A stretch of 64,000 nt of DNA, from NCBI RefSeq assembly GCF_016889425.1, contig NZ_CP069513.1, forward strand, positions 682,001-746,000, given 5' to 3'. This stretch comes from Corynebacterium amycolatum (GTDB lineage Bacteria; Actinomycetota; Actinomycetes; Mycobacteriales; Mycobacteriaceae). A model generated the notes under the pieces. It was not told the origin of the DNA and did not search any database. It saw nothing but the letters and a program-made list of their open reading frames with translations. The position numbers were made by a program, and so were the translations under genes. Below are positions 54,446 to 64,000 of the stretch, in pieces; position 1 is the stretch's first letter; each line of letters begins with the position of its first letter.

Positions 54446-54482
54446 TAATAAAAAGACGGCCCTGCATGTTGTGCAGGGCCGT
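54446..54482 (-). terminator. Terminator after phoD
   Basis: An 11-bp perfect stem ACGGCCCTGCA/TGCAGGGCCGT (54456-54466, 54472-54482) with a CTTTTTATTA tail on the minus strand. Confidence 0.92.
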
Positions 54483-54565
54483 CGTGAACAGCAACTACGC
54501 TACTGAGGGCGCAATGCGGGGTGCGCTCTCAGTGGTCGTCGGAAAGCGAAAGGATGAGAAAGCGC

Positions 54566-56332
54566 TTAAGCCTGGGTCATGCCCTCACCAGGCTTGCCTC
54601 GGTAGGTAGCGGCGACGAAAAGTGGCTGGTTCGGTTCCTCCTTGAGCTCGACGAGGCGGTACTCAGAGGTAACGTCCTCGCGGCCGAAGTAGACAGCGGT
54701 GTAGCCGTGGCGGTCGAACTCGAGGTAGTTGACGTACGGGTTCGCAGCCTTGAGTCCAGCGGTAGCAGCCAAGGAAATCGGGTTGTCCTGAGGCAGCTTC
54801 ACAATGTCATCGATGTTCGGGGCGCTGACGGAAGTACAGACAATCTCAATGGCGGCAATACCGGCACTCGGGTACTGGCCCGGGACCTTCGGTACGTTGC
54901 AGTTCCAGGAGGAGTGAATATCGCCGGTGAGGAAGACAACGTTGTCGTAGCCCTCCTTACCCATGATGTCAATCAGCTTACGACGCTCAGCAGCGTAGCC
55001 ATCCCACTGATCCAAGTTGTACGGCAGGCCGTCCTGAGGCAAGCTCAGCAGCTCAGTGACAGCGCGAGTGGCCTCCGGATCCAGCGGCGGAACCAGCACT
55101 GGAGTGAACATGACGGAGTTGCCCACGATACGCCACTTTGCGCTCGAGGAACGCCACTGGCCGAGCAGGTAATTGAACTGCTCAGAGCCGAGCATGGAGC
55201 GACTCTCATCATCGGTCTCGCCAGCGCGGATGAACTTCAGCTGCTGGTCACGGTAGGTGCGCAGGTCCAGCATGGTCAGGTCGGCGAGATCGCCGAAACG
55301 GAAGCTGCGGTAGAGCTTGCCGCCCTGGGAGAAGGGGACAGCGCGAACTGGCAGCCACTCCAGGTAAGCCTGGATAGCGGCGTCGCGGCGGGCAACGTAG
55401 TCGCCTTCGGTCTCCGGGTCGTGGTTCTCAGCGCCACTGTGCCAATCATCGTTGGCGACCTCGTGGTCATCCCAGGTCACAATCCACGGCTTTGCGCGGT
55501 GAGCTTCCTGCAGGTCCGCATCGGTGCGGTAGGTGGCGTAGCGCAGGCGGTAGTCAGCGAGAGAAATAATCTCGTGAGCCGGCTTGTGGTCACGAACCGG
55601 GCCCTTGCCGGAGTAGCCACCGGCCTCGTACTCGTAGATGTAGTCACCGACACACATAATGATGTCGATGCGGTCATTTTCCGCCATATCGCGGTAAGCG
55701 GAGAAGAAGCCACTTTCCCAGTTAGCGCAGGAGGTCAGCGCGATGCCCAGGTGATCTGGCGAGGAGTTCACCGGCGGCGCAGTGCGAGTCTGGCCAATCG
55801 GGGAAACCTGGCCCGCGTGATTACCAGCGGTGACGGTAAAGCGGTAGAAGTAGTAGGAATCAGCGGAGAGACCCTTGACATCGATCTTGACGGTGTTGTC
55901 AGCATCCGGGTCGGTGTTCAGGGCACCAGAGGCAACGATGTTGCCGAAGCCCTCATCAGAAGCGACTTCCCACTTCAGTGCAACAGGGCGGCCCTGGTTT
56001 GCACCTGCGGTGTCGCCTGGGTGCGAGGTCACACGAGTCCAGATAAGAACGGAGTCCGGCAGTGGATCGCCAGAGGCCACACCGTGTTGGAAGACCTGAA
56101 AACCGCCAGAACCGCCAGCATTAGCTGGAGACTGTGACTCAGGATTGGCCCCCGCACTAGTAGCGGTCGCCAGGCCGATGGCGCCAGCAGCAGCACCGGT
56201 AGCGCCGGCACGCAGTACGGCACGACGAGAAGGGGTGAATGGCTTTTGGGCTGTTGCGTCGCTATTCGAGACCGCGCCGTTCAGATCCGAGGCTGCAGTC
56301 TGAGATTTATCTGAAGATGGCATAGCCCTCAT
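54566..56332 (-). CDS. phoD: Alkaline phosphatase D-type phosphodiesterase, Tat-exported
   Basis: 588 residues. A long N-terminus carries SRRAVLRAG (residues 35-43), the twin-arginine Tat motif, then a hydrophobic stretch and an Ala-rich cleavage zone. The PhoD N-terminal domain (FQHGVASGDPLPDSVLIWTR) precedes the metallophosphoesterase core, with CVGDYIYEY, VTWDDHEVANDDW and LTGDIHSSWN. PhoD acts outside the membrane on phosphodiesters under phosphate limitation. M1 or M4 may be the start. A Pho box was not recognised. Confidence 0.93.
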   Translation of the reverse strand: MRAMPSSDKSQTAASDLNGAVSNSDATAQKPFTPSRRAVLRAGATGAAAGAIGLATATSAGANPESQSPANAGGSGGFQVFQHGVASGDPLPDSVLIWTRVTSHPGDTAGANQGRPVALKWEVASDEGFGNIVASGALNTDPDADNTVKIDVKGLSADSYYFYRFTVTAGNHAGQVSPIGQTRTAPPVNSSPDHLGIALTSCANWESGFFSAYRDMAENDRIDIIMCVGDYIYEYEAGGYSGKGPVRDHKPAHEIISLADYRLRYATYRTDADLQEAHRAKPWIVTWDDHEVANDDWHSGAENHDPETEGDYVARRDAAIQAYLEWLPVRAVPFSQGGKLYRSFRFGDLADLTMLDLRTYRDQQLKFIRAGETDDESRSMLGSEQFNYLLGQWRSSSAKWRIVGNSVMFTPVLVPPLDPEATRAVTELLSLPQDGLPYNLDQWDGYAAERRKLIDIMGKEGYDNVVFLTGDIHSSWNCNVPKVPGQYPSAGIAAIEIVCTSVSAPNIDDIVKLPQDNPISLAATAGLKAANPYVNYLEFDRHGYTAVYFGREDVTSEYRLVELKEEPNQPLFVAATYRGKPGEGMTQA

Positions 56333-56401
56333 TACAGTAGTTCTCAGTCCGTAGCGCCATCGGAGGGAGAAAATAGCCCGATACGGGGGTAATAAGAGCG
56401 A

Positions 56402-56437
56402 AAGCGCGACTATTGCTGCTCAACAACAGTCGCGCTT
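56402..56437. terminator. Terminator after the DUF6474 gene
   Basis: A 14-bp stem with one mismatch (AAGCGCGACT and AGTCGCGCTT core) between the phoD start and the DUF6474 stop; CTCTTATT follows on the minus side. Confidence 0.75.
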
Positions 56438-56483
56438 AGTTCGACGGATCTCGGCGAGTGGCCTTAACCCGAAGCGGCCAGGT

Positions 56484-57263
56484 TTACGCGCCCAGCTCCG
56501 AAATGATCTGGCGATCCAGAGAATCCAGCTCTGCGGTAATGGAGTGGTGTGCGCGACGACGCTGCTCCGGGGTCATCTTCTCGGCAGTGTTAATGGCATC
56601 AGTCATGACATCCAGACGCGAGTTGGCGTCCTTGATAAAACCATCGGTACCCTTGACGCCCGACTTACGCAGCTCTGTCAGTGAACCACGAGTGGCCTCA
56701 ATGCGGGCCAGCAGCGGCGCACCGTGCCCCTGGTAACGAGCGGCATCATTAGCGGAAACACCGAACTTCTGCGCGGCCGAAGAGTGTTCACGGCGCTGAA
56801 TGGCAGTGATGGCGCGGTAGGCCAGCGGAACCAGCACCGGTACCAGCAGGCGTGCGCCACCGATCCACGACTTTGCCTTGTCCTTGTTGAAGCCCTGGCT
56901 GCGCTGCTGTTGCAGGATCTTCTCGGCCATCTTGGTCTGGTGACGCTGCTTGGCGGCCAGCGCCTTCTTCTCGTCCTTGGCACTTGCCTTGCGGATCTTT
57001 TCCGCGCGCTTCAGAGCACGGTTTTCCAGCTTGAGTTCCTTCTTACCGAGCTTTTCCTCAGAACGAACGCGGCCAGCGGCCTCCTTCAGCTCCAGCTTGT
57101 GCTGGTGCTTCTGGTCGCGCTTAGCGGCCTTGACCTCAGCCTTATGTGCCTTGCGATTAAGTCGAGCTGCGTGGCGAGCCTCTTCCTTAGCCTTCGCCTT
57201 GGCAGCCTTCACCTGCTTGGCGGTTTCGCGCCGACGCTCACGGATGTCACCCAAGAAGCTCAT
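56484..57263 (-). CDS. DUF6474 family basic coiled-coil protein
   Basis: 259 residues. The first 135 are almost wholly Lys, Arg, Ala and Glu with heptad-like spacing, predicting a long, basic coiled coil. A short hydrophobic stretch (LLVPVLVPLAYRAI) follows near 140-152, then a helical C-terminal domain (about 175-259). This matches actinobacterial DUF6474. The function is unknown. The hydrophobic stretch may be a weak membrane contact. Confidence 0.85.
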   Translation of the reverse strand: MSFLGDIRERRRETAKQVKAAKAKAKEEARHAARLNRKAHKAEVKAAKRDQKHQHKLELKEAAGRVRSEEKLGKKELKLENRALKRAEKIRKASAKDEKKALAAKQRHQTKMAEKILQQQRSQGFNKDKAKSWIGGARLLVPVLVPLAYRAITAIQRREHSSAAQKFGVSANDAARYQGHGAPLLARIEATRGSLTELRKSGVKGTDGFIKDANSRLDVMTDAINTAEKMTPEQRRRAHHSITAELDSLDRQIISELGA

Positions 57264-57436
57264 TTTTTCCTTCGCCTAGTTGCTCGCAGATAGTCCCTCC
57301 GGAAAAGCGGGGCGGAAAACCCGTAAACCCCACCGCGCCGGAGTGCGCTTGCCAGATGCAGTGGCTGCATCACGATTCTTGCTATCCAAGCTTAACGTGA
57401 AACTTCCTACCGAGTGGCGATACGCTAATTCTCATT

Positions 57437-59257
57437 GTGACTGATTCATCCGTTTCGCGCCCGCTTCTCCACGCGAGCGACCTCATCGGCTGCCGCTACC
57501 GGCTGAGCCTCGACCTCCGCGAGGGGCGGCTAGTCGAACCTGCTTCTCGCCATGAGCACCGCTTGCCGACGTCCATCGCGTCCATCCCCGGCCTGTACAC
57601 AGTGGCCCCGGGGCCGGACGCTCACCTGGATACCCTTGAGGCCATCGCCCGCGGAGAAAGCGTCATCGCCGGTGGCGTGCTCATGCATGAGCGTCCGATT
57701 CCCGGTGGGGTGTACTCGGGAATCGACGAGATTTGCCACCCCGATCTGCTGGTCAAGGTCGATGATTCACCACAGACGACCTCACCGACGTACATGCCGG
57801 TCCTGGTTGTCACACGGCACTTGCTCTCTGCGCGCAAACCGGGCCGGCGGCGTAAGCCGTCGTCAAGCAATGCGGCGCGTGCGGCGGCGATGCAGGTGCG
57901 ACTGCTGGGCGTTGACCGGCTCGGACGTGCTGGCGTGATGGGGCGGACCCTGCGTCAGGCGATGGTTGTCACGGACGAGTGGAAGCTACGGCATTACGGA
58001 CCCGATGCTGTGAAGCTTGGGCAGGCAGCGGCGATACTGCACCGCCTGGGCGTATCCTGTGGTCTGGTGGGGGCGATTAGTGCCACCGGGATGAACCTGG
58101 ATACACGGCATATTGTCATTGCCGATGAAGGTTCGCGCGTGGCCTCGTACCGGATGGCGTTGCGGGACGCGCGTGATGCCGTCGCTGCCACTCAGGGGCG
58201 ACCGTCACGGTTTACGCCAGGCACCTGGCCGCTGGCGCCACGGCGCATCCGGGAGTGCCGAACCTGCCGTCACCACGACCTTTGCTTGGCTGAGCTGACC
58301 GCAAGTGACGACATTTCCCTCCTCCTACCTGGGGATAAGTCCATGCGGTTGCGCAGTGTGGGCATCGACACGGTCACGGCACTGGCGCAGGCGAGTACCA
58401 ACACTTCGCACGTCAGCAAGGAGCAGGTGTGGATGGCGAGGGCGCGGCTTGCCGACGTCGATGCGCTCCGGGTAGCCGCTAAGACATCGGCCCCGCGTGG
58501 CGATGTTGAGATGGATATCGATATGGAGGCGTACCCCAACGATGGCGCCTACCTGTGGGGAACGTGGGTGCCTGGGGAGGACTACCGCGGGTTTATCACC
58601 TGGGAGCCACCGGGGCCAGAAGGGCTCGGTGGCACGGCGGAGGCCAGGAACTTTGCGATTTTCTGGGATTACCTGATGCGGCGTCGAAATGCGGCGCATG
58701 AACAAGGCAAGACCTTCCGCGCCTATTGCTGGGCGGCAGAGGGTGAGAACTATTGGCTGCGTCAGAGCGCCACCCGGTTCGGCGGCCAGGAATTTGTGGT
58801 GCCCGCAGATTCGGCGGAGCTGGCTACAGGCGATGCGGCTGGTTCCAGTTCCGAGGCAGCTGGCCCGACAAAGATTGTGCGGGTGCCGACCCGCGAAGAA
58901 GTGGACAAGTTCATTGCCTCGGAGGACTGGGTGGACATGCTGAAGGTCGCCCGTCGCCAGATCCTCTCCACCGTCGGTATGGGGCTTAAAGTCGTGGCCC
59001 CGTGGTCGGGCTTCCACTGGCGCGACGCCGATGTTGACGGCGAGGCATCGCTGGATCTGTATCGCATTGCGACGGCCACTGACCTCGACTTTGTCGCGGA
59101 ACAGTCCTTTGAAAAGCTCACGCAAGCCGAGGCTCGCGCCATGCTGCTGCGCTACAACGGCGATGATTGCCGATCGGTAGCCCACGTCCGCGACTGGCTG
59201 GATTCACAGCGCGCGGCCGCGGACCTGCCGCATGGGGATGACCTGCCGGTTCCTTAA
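57437..59257 (+). CDS. TM0106-family RecB-like nuclease with RNase H-like domain
   Basis: 606 residues. Cys19 (LIGCRYRL) and the later cluster C274, C277 and C283 (CRTCRHHDLC) give the one-plus-three cysteine arrangement of an iron-sulfur RecB/Cas4/AddB-type nuclease. The C-terminal part from about residue 355 is an RNase H-like 3'-5' exonuclease domain with D361, D363 and E365 (DIDMEAYP). Together these match the TM0106 family. The role is presumably DNA end processing, but this is not established. There is no CRISPR array or cas gene nearby. The start is ambiguous. Confidence 0.85.
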   Translation: MTDSSVSRPLLHASDLIGCRYRLSLDLREGRLVEPASRHEHRLPTSIASIPGLYTVAPGPDAHLDTLEAIARGESVIAGGVLMHERPIPGGVYSGIDEICHPDLLVKVDDSPQTTSPTYMPVLVVTRHLLSARKPGRRRKPSSSNAARAAAMQVRLLGVDRLGRAGVMGRTLRQAMVVTDEWKLRHYGPDAVKLGQAAAILHRLGVSCGLVGAISATGMNLDTRHIVIADEGSRVASYRMALRDARDAVAATQGRPSRFTPGTWPLAPRRIRECRTCRHHDLCLAELTASDDISLLLPGDKSMRLRSVGIDTVTALAQASTNTSHVSKEQVWMARARLADVDALRVAAKTSAPRGDVEMDIDMEAYPNDGAYLWGTWVPGEDYRGFITWEPPGPEGLGGTAEARNFAIFWDYLMRRRNAAHEQGKTFRAYCWAAEGENYWLRQSATRFGGQEFVVPADSAELATGDAAGSSSEAAGPTKIVRVPTREEVDKFIASEDWVDMLKVARRQILSTVGMGLKVVAPWSGFHWRDADVDGEASLDLYRIATATDLDFVAEQSFEKLTQAEARAMLLRYNGDDCRSVAHVRDWLDSQRAAADLPHGDDLPVP

Positions 59258-59261
59258 CGCG

Positions 59262-60107
59262 CTAACCACGCGCCCACGTGCCGCGCCGGGCGAACTTAGG
59301 TGAGACCTTCTTCATCGCAGCATCGCGAATAATGGCCGTGTTCTTGCGGGCTAATAGCAGCAGCTGCTGTGTGCGCTCGGCACGGAATGTTGCGCGAGGA
59401 GAGCGGTGCACATCGCGGAAAAGCCGCTTCGTCGCCGCCAGCTGATCCGGCGAGCGTGTCGCCAGCTGTGCCAACTTCTCCTTGGACAGCTCAAGTGCAG
59501 CGTCCTCCGTGTCCACGGCCCACGTCGCCAGACCAATCTCAGTTGCTTCCTTGCCGTTGAGTTCTTCGCCAGACATGGTCAGCCAACGTGCAGTATCGGC
59601 GCTGACCTCATCGAGGATGGTTCGCATACCGGACATATCCGGAATCAGTCCCCACTTCGCTTCGAGGATTGACCACTTGGCATCGCTCGTAGTAATGCGG
59701 AAATCAGCACCTAGTGCAATCTGTAGACCACCGCCGTAGCAGTGCCCATGCACTGCCGCGATGACCGGCACCGGCAGGCGTCGCCAGTCCCAGCAGGCGC
59801 GCTGGAACAGGTTCGTGCCGTGGATATCGGGGACGAATGAGCGCAGGATGCGCGAGGGCTTCTTAAATGCCGAGGCGAAATCGAGTCCAGCGCAAAACGA
59901 TTTGCCCTCGCCACGTAGGATCACGCCACGCAGATCACGGTCAGCTGCCAGTTTCCGGGCGACGGCGGACAGCTCGGTCAGCATCTCAAGTGTTAGACCG
60001 TTGAGTTTGTCTCCGCGGTCCAAACTGACGACAGCGATTTTCGCCGCCTCTGAATCAGCTACGACGAGGTATTCATAGGCGACGTTGACATTGTTGCTGG
60101 TGTTCAT
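59262..60107 (-). CDS. Enoyl-CoA hydratase/isomerase (crotonase) family protein
   Basis: 281 residues from the ATG at 60107; an in-frame GTG two codons upstream is also possible. The crotonase oxyanion-hole blocks are LRGEGKSFCAGLDFAS and AAVHGHCYGGGLQIALGADFR. The second catalytic acid, seen in true hydratases as E in the EAKWGL region, is present (SILEAKWGLIPDM). The reaction could be hydration or isomerisation of acyl-CoA. No other beta-oxidation gene lies nearby. It is convergent with the RecB-like gene, with 4 bases between the stops. Confidence 0.9.
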   Translation of the reverse strand: MNTSNNVNVAYEYLVVADSEAAKIAVVSLDRGDKLNGLTLEMLTELSAVARKLAADRDLRGVILRGEGKSFCAGLDFASAFKKPSRILRSFVPDIHGTNLFQRACWDWRRLPVPVIAAVHGHCYGGGLQIALGADFRITTSDAKWSILEAKWGLIPDMSGMRTILDEVSADTARWLTMSGEELNGKEATEIGLATWAVDTEDAALELSKEKLAQLATRSPDQLAATKRLFRDVHRSPRATFRAERTQQLLLLARKNTAIIRDAAMKKVSPKFARRGTWARG

Positions 60108-60175
60108 GGGCACTAACGCTAAACGACGGATACGTGTGCCGCCCGGGAAATACCAAAAGTGGTCTCAAACAAGAC

Positions 60176-60219
60176 ACAAAAAACCGACCCGCTGAGGGTA
60201 AGTCCCGTCAGCGAGCCGG
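60176..60219 (-). terminator. Terminator after sodA
   Basis: On the minus strand a 12-bp stem with two G-U pairs (60208-60219 with 60184-60195) is followed by a T6 run (60178-60183). A second, 10-bp hairpin without a T-run lies just upstream at 60232-60266. Confidence 0.8.
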
Positions 60220-60277
60220 TAAGCCATCTTTAGCGCGCGGCAGGGACGCGTAAAAAGCCGCGCGCTGTTAGCTGAAA

Positions 60278-60874
60278 TTACTTGGCAGCTGCGAACAGCT
60301 CTGCAGCGTAATCCCAGTTGAAGACGTTCCAGACAGCCTTGACGTAGTCAGCCTTGACGTTCTTGTACTGCAAGTAGAAAGCGTGCTCCCACATATCCAG
60401 CAGCAGAACCGGCTTCAGGTTGATGGACAGGTTGCCCTGCTGATCAGTCATCTGCTCAATAACCAGGCGCTCTGCAATGGTGTCGTAACCCAGAACAGCC
60501 CAGCCGGAGCCCTGCAGGCCCAGAGCAGCAGCGTTGAAGTGAGCCTGGAACTTCTCGAAAGAGCCGAAGTCGCGCTCGATAGCCTCAGCCAGCTCACCGG
60601 TCGGCTGGCCGCCACCGTTCGGGGACAGCAGCTTCCAGAACAGGGAGTGGTTGGTGTGGCCACCCAGGTTAAAGGCCAGGTCCTTGGACAGGCCGGTAAC
60701 AGCTGCGAAGTCGCCGGACTCGCGAGCAGCAGCGAGCTTCTCCAGAGCAGCGTTGGCGCCGTTGACGTAATTAGCGTGGTGCTTGCTGTGGTGCAGCTCC
60801 ATAATCTCGCCGGAGATGTGCGGCTCCAGAGCGTCGTAAGCGTAATCCAGCTCAGGAAGTTCGTACTTAGTCAT
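60278..60874 (-). CDS. sodA: Superoxide dismutase (Mn/Fe family)
   Basis: 198 residues. Metal ligands are visible: H27 region ([15 protein letters not shown]), [15 protein letters not shown] and the late [13 protein letters not shown] with Asp and His. It disproportionates superoxide. The choice of Mn over Fe cannot be fixed by eye, although corynebacterial SodA is a Mn enzyme. No signal peptide is present. GAGGAGGAA precedes the ATG. Confidence 0.96.
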   Translation of the reverse strand: MTKYELPELDYAYDALEPHISGEIMELHHSKHHANYVNGANAALEKLAAARESGDFAAVTGLSKDLAFNLGGHTNHSLFWKLLSPNGGGQPTGELAEAIERDFGSFEKFQAHFNAAALGLQGSGWAVLGYDTIAERLVIEQMTDQQGNLSINLKPVLLLDMWEHAFYLQYKNVKADYVKAVWNVFNWDYAAELFAAAK

Positions 60875-61010
60875 TAGGAAAATTCCTCCTCAACACGTTT
60901 TTAGGTTGTGCCGTTGATGGTACTCAAGATGAGCGGATGCGCAACCATTTAAGCAATACAATTAATGCGAAATTCATAAAAAATGCTGTTCAGGGATATC
61001 TGTCACAAGT

Positions 61011-62987
61011 TTATGAACGTGGCGGCTGAGTGCGGCGAATCCACTTACTCACGCGCTTGAAGCGCATTCCGGCTGCGCCACCCAGGTCGTCGTCAAGCGG
61101 AATGTCGAGGATGGAAGCCCACGTTGGCAGCATTTCTTCCTCGTACCGGTGGCCGTGACCACCGGGGACGGTGACGGAGGCGAGGCCGTCGATAAGCACC
61201 TGCCAGAAGGTGACGAACGGGTGCCAGCGCATGGAGGGGAGAACATCGCGGCCGACGCGCTCTGCAAGCCAGTCGGGGCGGCGCCAGGCCAGTGGGTAAT
61301 CCCACCAGACGATGGGGTCAGAGGCATGCTGCAGGAATGCGACGCGCGGGAATTCCCACGGCCCGAACTTGGTGACATAGAAGGAGTGGTACAGCTCGTC
61401 GGGGCGCGTAGCGAAGCGGATGTTTCGCCCCTCGTCGATGACCGGAGCGATTTCCGGAGACCCCTTTGTCCGACGGTGCGTCAGCTCTTTCCACATTGCG
61501 GAGAACTGTGGTGCGCCCGTCCAGACAGCACCGTCGACGCGTGCGAGCATGTCAGCGGAATTCTCGAATGCGCCGAGACCGCCAAACCCGCCGAGGGATT
61601 CACCGGCGACGTAGACCTTTGGCCGGTCGTTCTCCGGCATCTTGTCGACTTCCTGCAACACCCGATGGATAAGGGTGTGGCCAGCCGCGATTGGGGTTTC
61701 GTGGTCCGTTAGCCATGCCACTGGGGAGGGGAGGTCAGAGTACTGCAGAGCGACAGTGGCGCAGTTGCCAAGGGTCAAGAACTCTGCAGCCTGCGCCGAC
61801 CACGGTGGCACCCAACCGGTGCCGGTGGTGGTGAAGACAACCAGATGATCGCGCCGGAACGCGCCGGTGCGGTGCATCTCGCGGATGATGAGCTCCGCCT
61901 GTTCCCGCAGAGAACGACCTGGCACCTTGCCCGCATAAATGCGGATGGGTTCCTGCAGTTCGGAGAGCGGCTTGCCAGTGACCACCGCCAAATCTCGGGC
62001 ACGGGGGCCTTCGGCGACGAAGACGCGCCCCTCGGCGCCGAGTGCGTACCACGGCTCCAAAGACCATGGACTTCCGGAACGTTCCGGCTCCCAGGGCTGC
62101 ATGCGGCCTGGAACTACCAGGGTATTCAGGTATCGGGACTTCTTGGCGATGGACTCCAAAGTCCGACGGATAAGCAGTCGGTCAATGCTGGCGGCCACGG
62201 CACCACCGACGATGGCACCGCTGAGAACCGGGGCGAGACCGCGCGGCAGCCAGGGGCGGAGGTTGTCCCGCAGTAAGTCATAGCCGCGATTGGCCAGCGC
62301 GGAGAGCCCCCGAGTGGTCAGGTAGAGACCACTGGCAATCATTGTGGAAGCGAACTGGCTGCGTGCGGATTCCTGCTCATCCTTGCCCACCAGTCGGCCA
62401 ATTTCGCGCTGCTGGGAAATAGAGCGCAGCCACAGCGCCGCGGTGGTGGCCGTGGTGGCAACATGCCAGGTCACGGCCAGTGCGCGCTCGTGTCGAGGTG
62501 CCGGCGCAAAGCGGTTGAGCGGAGTGCTGGCCAGACGCCGCATCGTCGTGTTGTAGCCATAGCCGATAGCCACCCCGGTGACATGGCCCGCCAACTGTGC
62601 CAGGAAGGTCACAGTAACGGTGGCGGTCCGAGTACGCGGCATCAGCGAGGGGCTAAAGGCAGCCCATGACGCAATTTCTGCACCAATTAGACCGGGGTTG
62701 GAGGGGATGCCCGCCCGCAGTGCGCTGCGGATAGTGCCAGGGCCGGTACCTAGGAGGCGTTCGCGAAAGACTTTGGTAGCCATCAGACTGCCGGTGCCGA
62801 CTGCGCCCAGCGCTTTGGCCATGCCAGCTGTGCCAGCGACTCTTGCAATTCCCGTTCGCGCTGCTCGTGCAGCTCGCACTGTCCTGGTGGTTTCGATTGG
62901 CTGAGCTACAGGTGTGTTGCCCGTAGACGCAATCGAGGGCGCAATCGAAGTAAATGCGCGACGCAGGAATCCCATAACTCCCATCAT
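61011..62987 (-). CDS. Abhydrolase_9-type membrane serine hydrolase
   Basis: 658 residues. The N-terminal half (to about 270) has several hydrophobic helices (near 100-115, 122-142, 170-190, 212-225 and 250-268). The alpha/beta-hydrolase domain follows, with the nucleophile elbow [13 protein letters not shown] (Ser464), the oxyanion-type [14 protein letters not shown] and a late histidine segment [12 protein letters not shown]. This pairing of an N-terminal membrane region and a catalytic C-terminal part is seen in an actinobacterial family of unknown substrate. The start may be the first Met or Met5. Confidence 0.85.
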   Translation of the reverse strand: MMGVMGFLRRAFTSIAPSIASTGNTPVAQPIETTRTVRAARAARTGIARVAGTAGMAKALGAVGTGSLMATKVFRERLLGTGPGTIRSALRAGIPSNPGLIGAEIASWAAFSPSLMPRTRTATVTVTFLAQLAGHVTGVAIGYGYNTTMRRLASTPLNRFAPAPRHERALAVTWHVATTATTAALWLRSISQQREIGRLVGKDEQESARSQFASTMIASGLYLTTRGLSALANRGYDLLRDNLRPWLPRGLAPVLSGAIVGGAVAASIDRLLIRRTLESIAKKSRYLNTLVVPGRMQPWEPERSGSPWSLEPWYALGAEGRVFVAEGPRARDLAVVTGKPLSELQEPIRIYAGKVPGRSLREQAELIIREMHRTGAFRRDHLVVFTTTGTGWVPPWSAQAAEFLTLGNCATVALQYSDLPSPVAWLTDHETPIAAGHTLIHRVLQEVDKMPENDRPKVYVAGESLGGFGGLGAFENSADMLARVDGAVWTGAPQFSAMWKELTHRRTKGSPEIAPVIDEGRNIRFATRPDELYHSFYVTKFGPWEFPRVAFLQHASDPIVWWDYPLAWRRPDWLAERVGRDVLPSMRWHPFVTFWQVLIDGLASVTVPGGHGHRYEEEMLPTWASILDIPLDDDLGGAAGMRFKRVSKWIRRTQPPRS

Positions 62988-63097
62988 GGCAAATTTTTTC
63001 CTCGGGGTTTATTCATCTCGCGCCAGTTTTCCGCACAAAGCGTAGCCTGTGGGGTGTCGCAACGTTTTCCGAATCGGTTGAGAAGGATCCGAGGGTT

Positions 63098-64000
63098 ATG
63101 AAGCTATCCACAGGAAATAAGGTCGTGCTGATCGGCGCTGGCGACGTCGGCGTGGCATATGCGTACTCGCTGGTCAACCAAGGCACTGTCGACCATTTGG
63201 CAATCATTGACATCGACGAAAAGAAGACGATGGGCAACGTCATGGACTTAAACCATGGCGTCGTGTGGGCGTCGTCGCGCACCAAAGTCACTCAGGGCAC
63301 GTACGCCGACTGTGACGATGCCGCGCTGGTAGTCATCTGTGCAGGCGCAGCACAAAAGCCCGGCGAGACTCGCCTACAGCTGGTGGACAAGAATATGAAA
63401 ATTATGAAGTCCATCGTCGATTCCGTCATGGCCAGCGGTTTTGATGGGCTCCTACTGATCGCCTCCAACCCCGTCGACGTACTCACATACGCCGCGTGGA
63501 AGTACTCCGGGCTGCCACACAACCGTGTCTTCGGCTCCGGCACCATCTTGGACTCCGCACGTTTCCGTTACATGCTGGGTGAATACTACGATGTTTCCCC
63601 GATGAGCGTGCACGCATACATCATTGGTGAACACGGCGACTCCGAGCTGCCGGTGTTGTCCAGCGCCAACGTTGCAGGCGTCAGTCTGTCCAAGCGCCTC
63701 GCCGCCGACCCCGCGCTTCACGACGAGCTGGAGGACATCTTCATCCGAACCCGTGATGCCGCCTACGAGATTATCGATGCCAAGGGCTCCACTTCCTACG
63801 GAATCGGTATGGGTCTGGCCCGCATTACGCGCGCCATTTTCCAGAACCAAGAGGTAGCTCTGCCGGTCTCCGCATACTTGCAAGGTGAATACGGTCATGA
63901 GGACGTGTTCATCGGAACACCCGCCATTGTGAACCGTCGAGGAATTCGCCGCGTTATCGAGCTTGAGCTGGACGAATACGAAAAGAAGCAGCTGGACAAG
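63098..64000 (+). CDS. ldh: L-lactate dehydrogenase, 3'-truncated
   Basis: The first 301 residues run to the window end without a stop; corynebacterial LDH is about 315 residues, so only the last helix is missing. The NAD motif [14 protein letters not shown] is at the N-terminus. The catalytic block is [12 protein letters not shown] with the active-site His, with the arginine loop [17 protein letters not shown] and [17 protein letters not shown] in between. It reduces pyruvate to L-lactate with NADH. GAGGGTT precedes the ATG. Confidence 0.96.
   Translation, partial: MKLSTGNKVVLIGAGDVGVAYAYSLVNQGTVDHLAIIDIDEKKTMGNVMDLNHGVVWASSRTKVTQGTYADCDDAALVVICAGAAQKPGETRLQLVDKNMKIMKSIVDSVMASGFDGLLLIASNPVDVLTYAAWKYSGLPHNRVFGSGTILDSARFRYMLGEYYDVSPMSVHAYIIGEHGDSELPVLSSANVAGVSLSKRLAADPALHDELEDIFIRTRDAAYEIIDAKGSTSYGIGMGLARITRAIFQNQEVALPVSAYLQGEYGHEDVFIGTPAIVNRRGIRRVIELELDEYEKKQLDK

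Noticed and set aside
54521..56137. A 538-codon open frame on the plus strand
   Set aside because: Antisense shadow of phoD, without recognisable domains.
63098..63120. DnaA box CTATCCACA at the ldh start
   Set aside because: Single and inside the coding sequence (residues KLSTGN). There is no cluster.

Overview
The window is a high-GC actinobacterial chromosome segment, almost certainly from a Corynebacterium. Gene content and order fit: actinobacterial inositol-1-phosphate synthase, a DUF5318 gene followed by a class A PBP, an rpsF-ssb-rplI-dnaB cluster without rpsR, Lsr2, a DUF6474 coiled-coil protein, and an Abhydrolase_9-type serine hydrolase. The 16S rRNA reads as Corynebacterium. Species cannot be fixed by eye, although the 16S V1 region is compatible with the C. 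xerosis/C. amycolatum group (weak inference). No prophage, insertion sequence, CRISPR array or tRNA gene was recognised.

Layout. 1-2724 (+): the end of cca, a YqgE/AlgH-family gene and an AzlC/AzlD (BrnFE-type) branched-chain amino acid exporter, tightly packed and probably one transcript. 2778-6612 (-): a secreted SxxK serine hydrolase, an unrecognised cytosolic protein, a bile-acid-symporter-like transporter and an SdpI-family protein with a cysteine-rich tail. The last of these is divergent from leuS (6673-9591). 9748-13399 (-): a small membrane protein, a tandem universal stress protein, a MarR regulator and ino1. 13669-16727 (+): DUF5318, ponA and a small membrane protein. 17039-20896 (+): rpsF, ssb, rplI and dnaB; the 735-bp gap before dnaB holds a cluster of DnaA-box-like 9-mers and an AT-rich inverted repeat. 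21039-29369: acyltransferase, FAH-family hydrolase, thioredoxin, a second secreted serine hydrolase, PspA, an NYN-domain protein and an MFS transporter.

29400-43400 holds two complete 16S-23S-5S operons on the + strand in direct orientation, as repeats of about 5.74 kb. They flank a single minus-strand NCS2 purine permease. Each operon has its own tandem promoters and boxA-like antitermination sites in the leader and the 16S-23S spacer. The copies are nearly identical, but differ in a structure-preserving way in a 23S hairpin just upstream of helix 69.

43520-64000: SDR oxidoreductase, DUF2871 protein, a pseudouridine synthase-ABC ATPase-FtsX permease run (-), a second tandem USP, a GlsB/YeaQ-type membrane protein, a TetR regulator, a YidC/Oxa1 insertase, Lsr2, a Tat-exported PhoD phosphatase, DUF6474, a TM0106/RecB-like nuclease with an RNase H-like domain, a crotonase, sodA, an Abhydrolase_9-type protein, and L-lactate dehydrogenase running off the end.

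Most of the window is housekeeping. The best candidates for something undescribed are non-coding: the DnaA-box cluster before dnaB, a two-copy family of 71-bp palindromic elements with compensatory arm changes, the rrn heterogeneity, and tandem repeats in the ino1 and lsr2 upstream regions. No multi-gene system that looks clearly novel was found.
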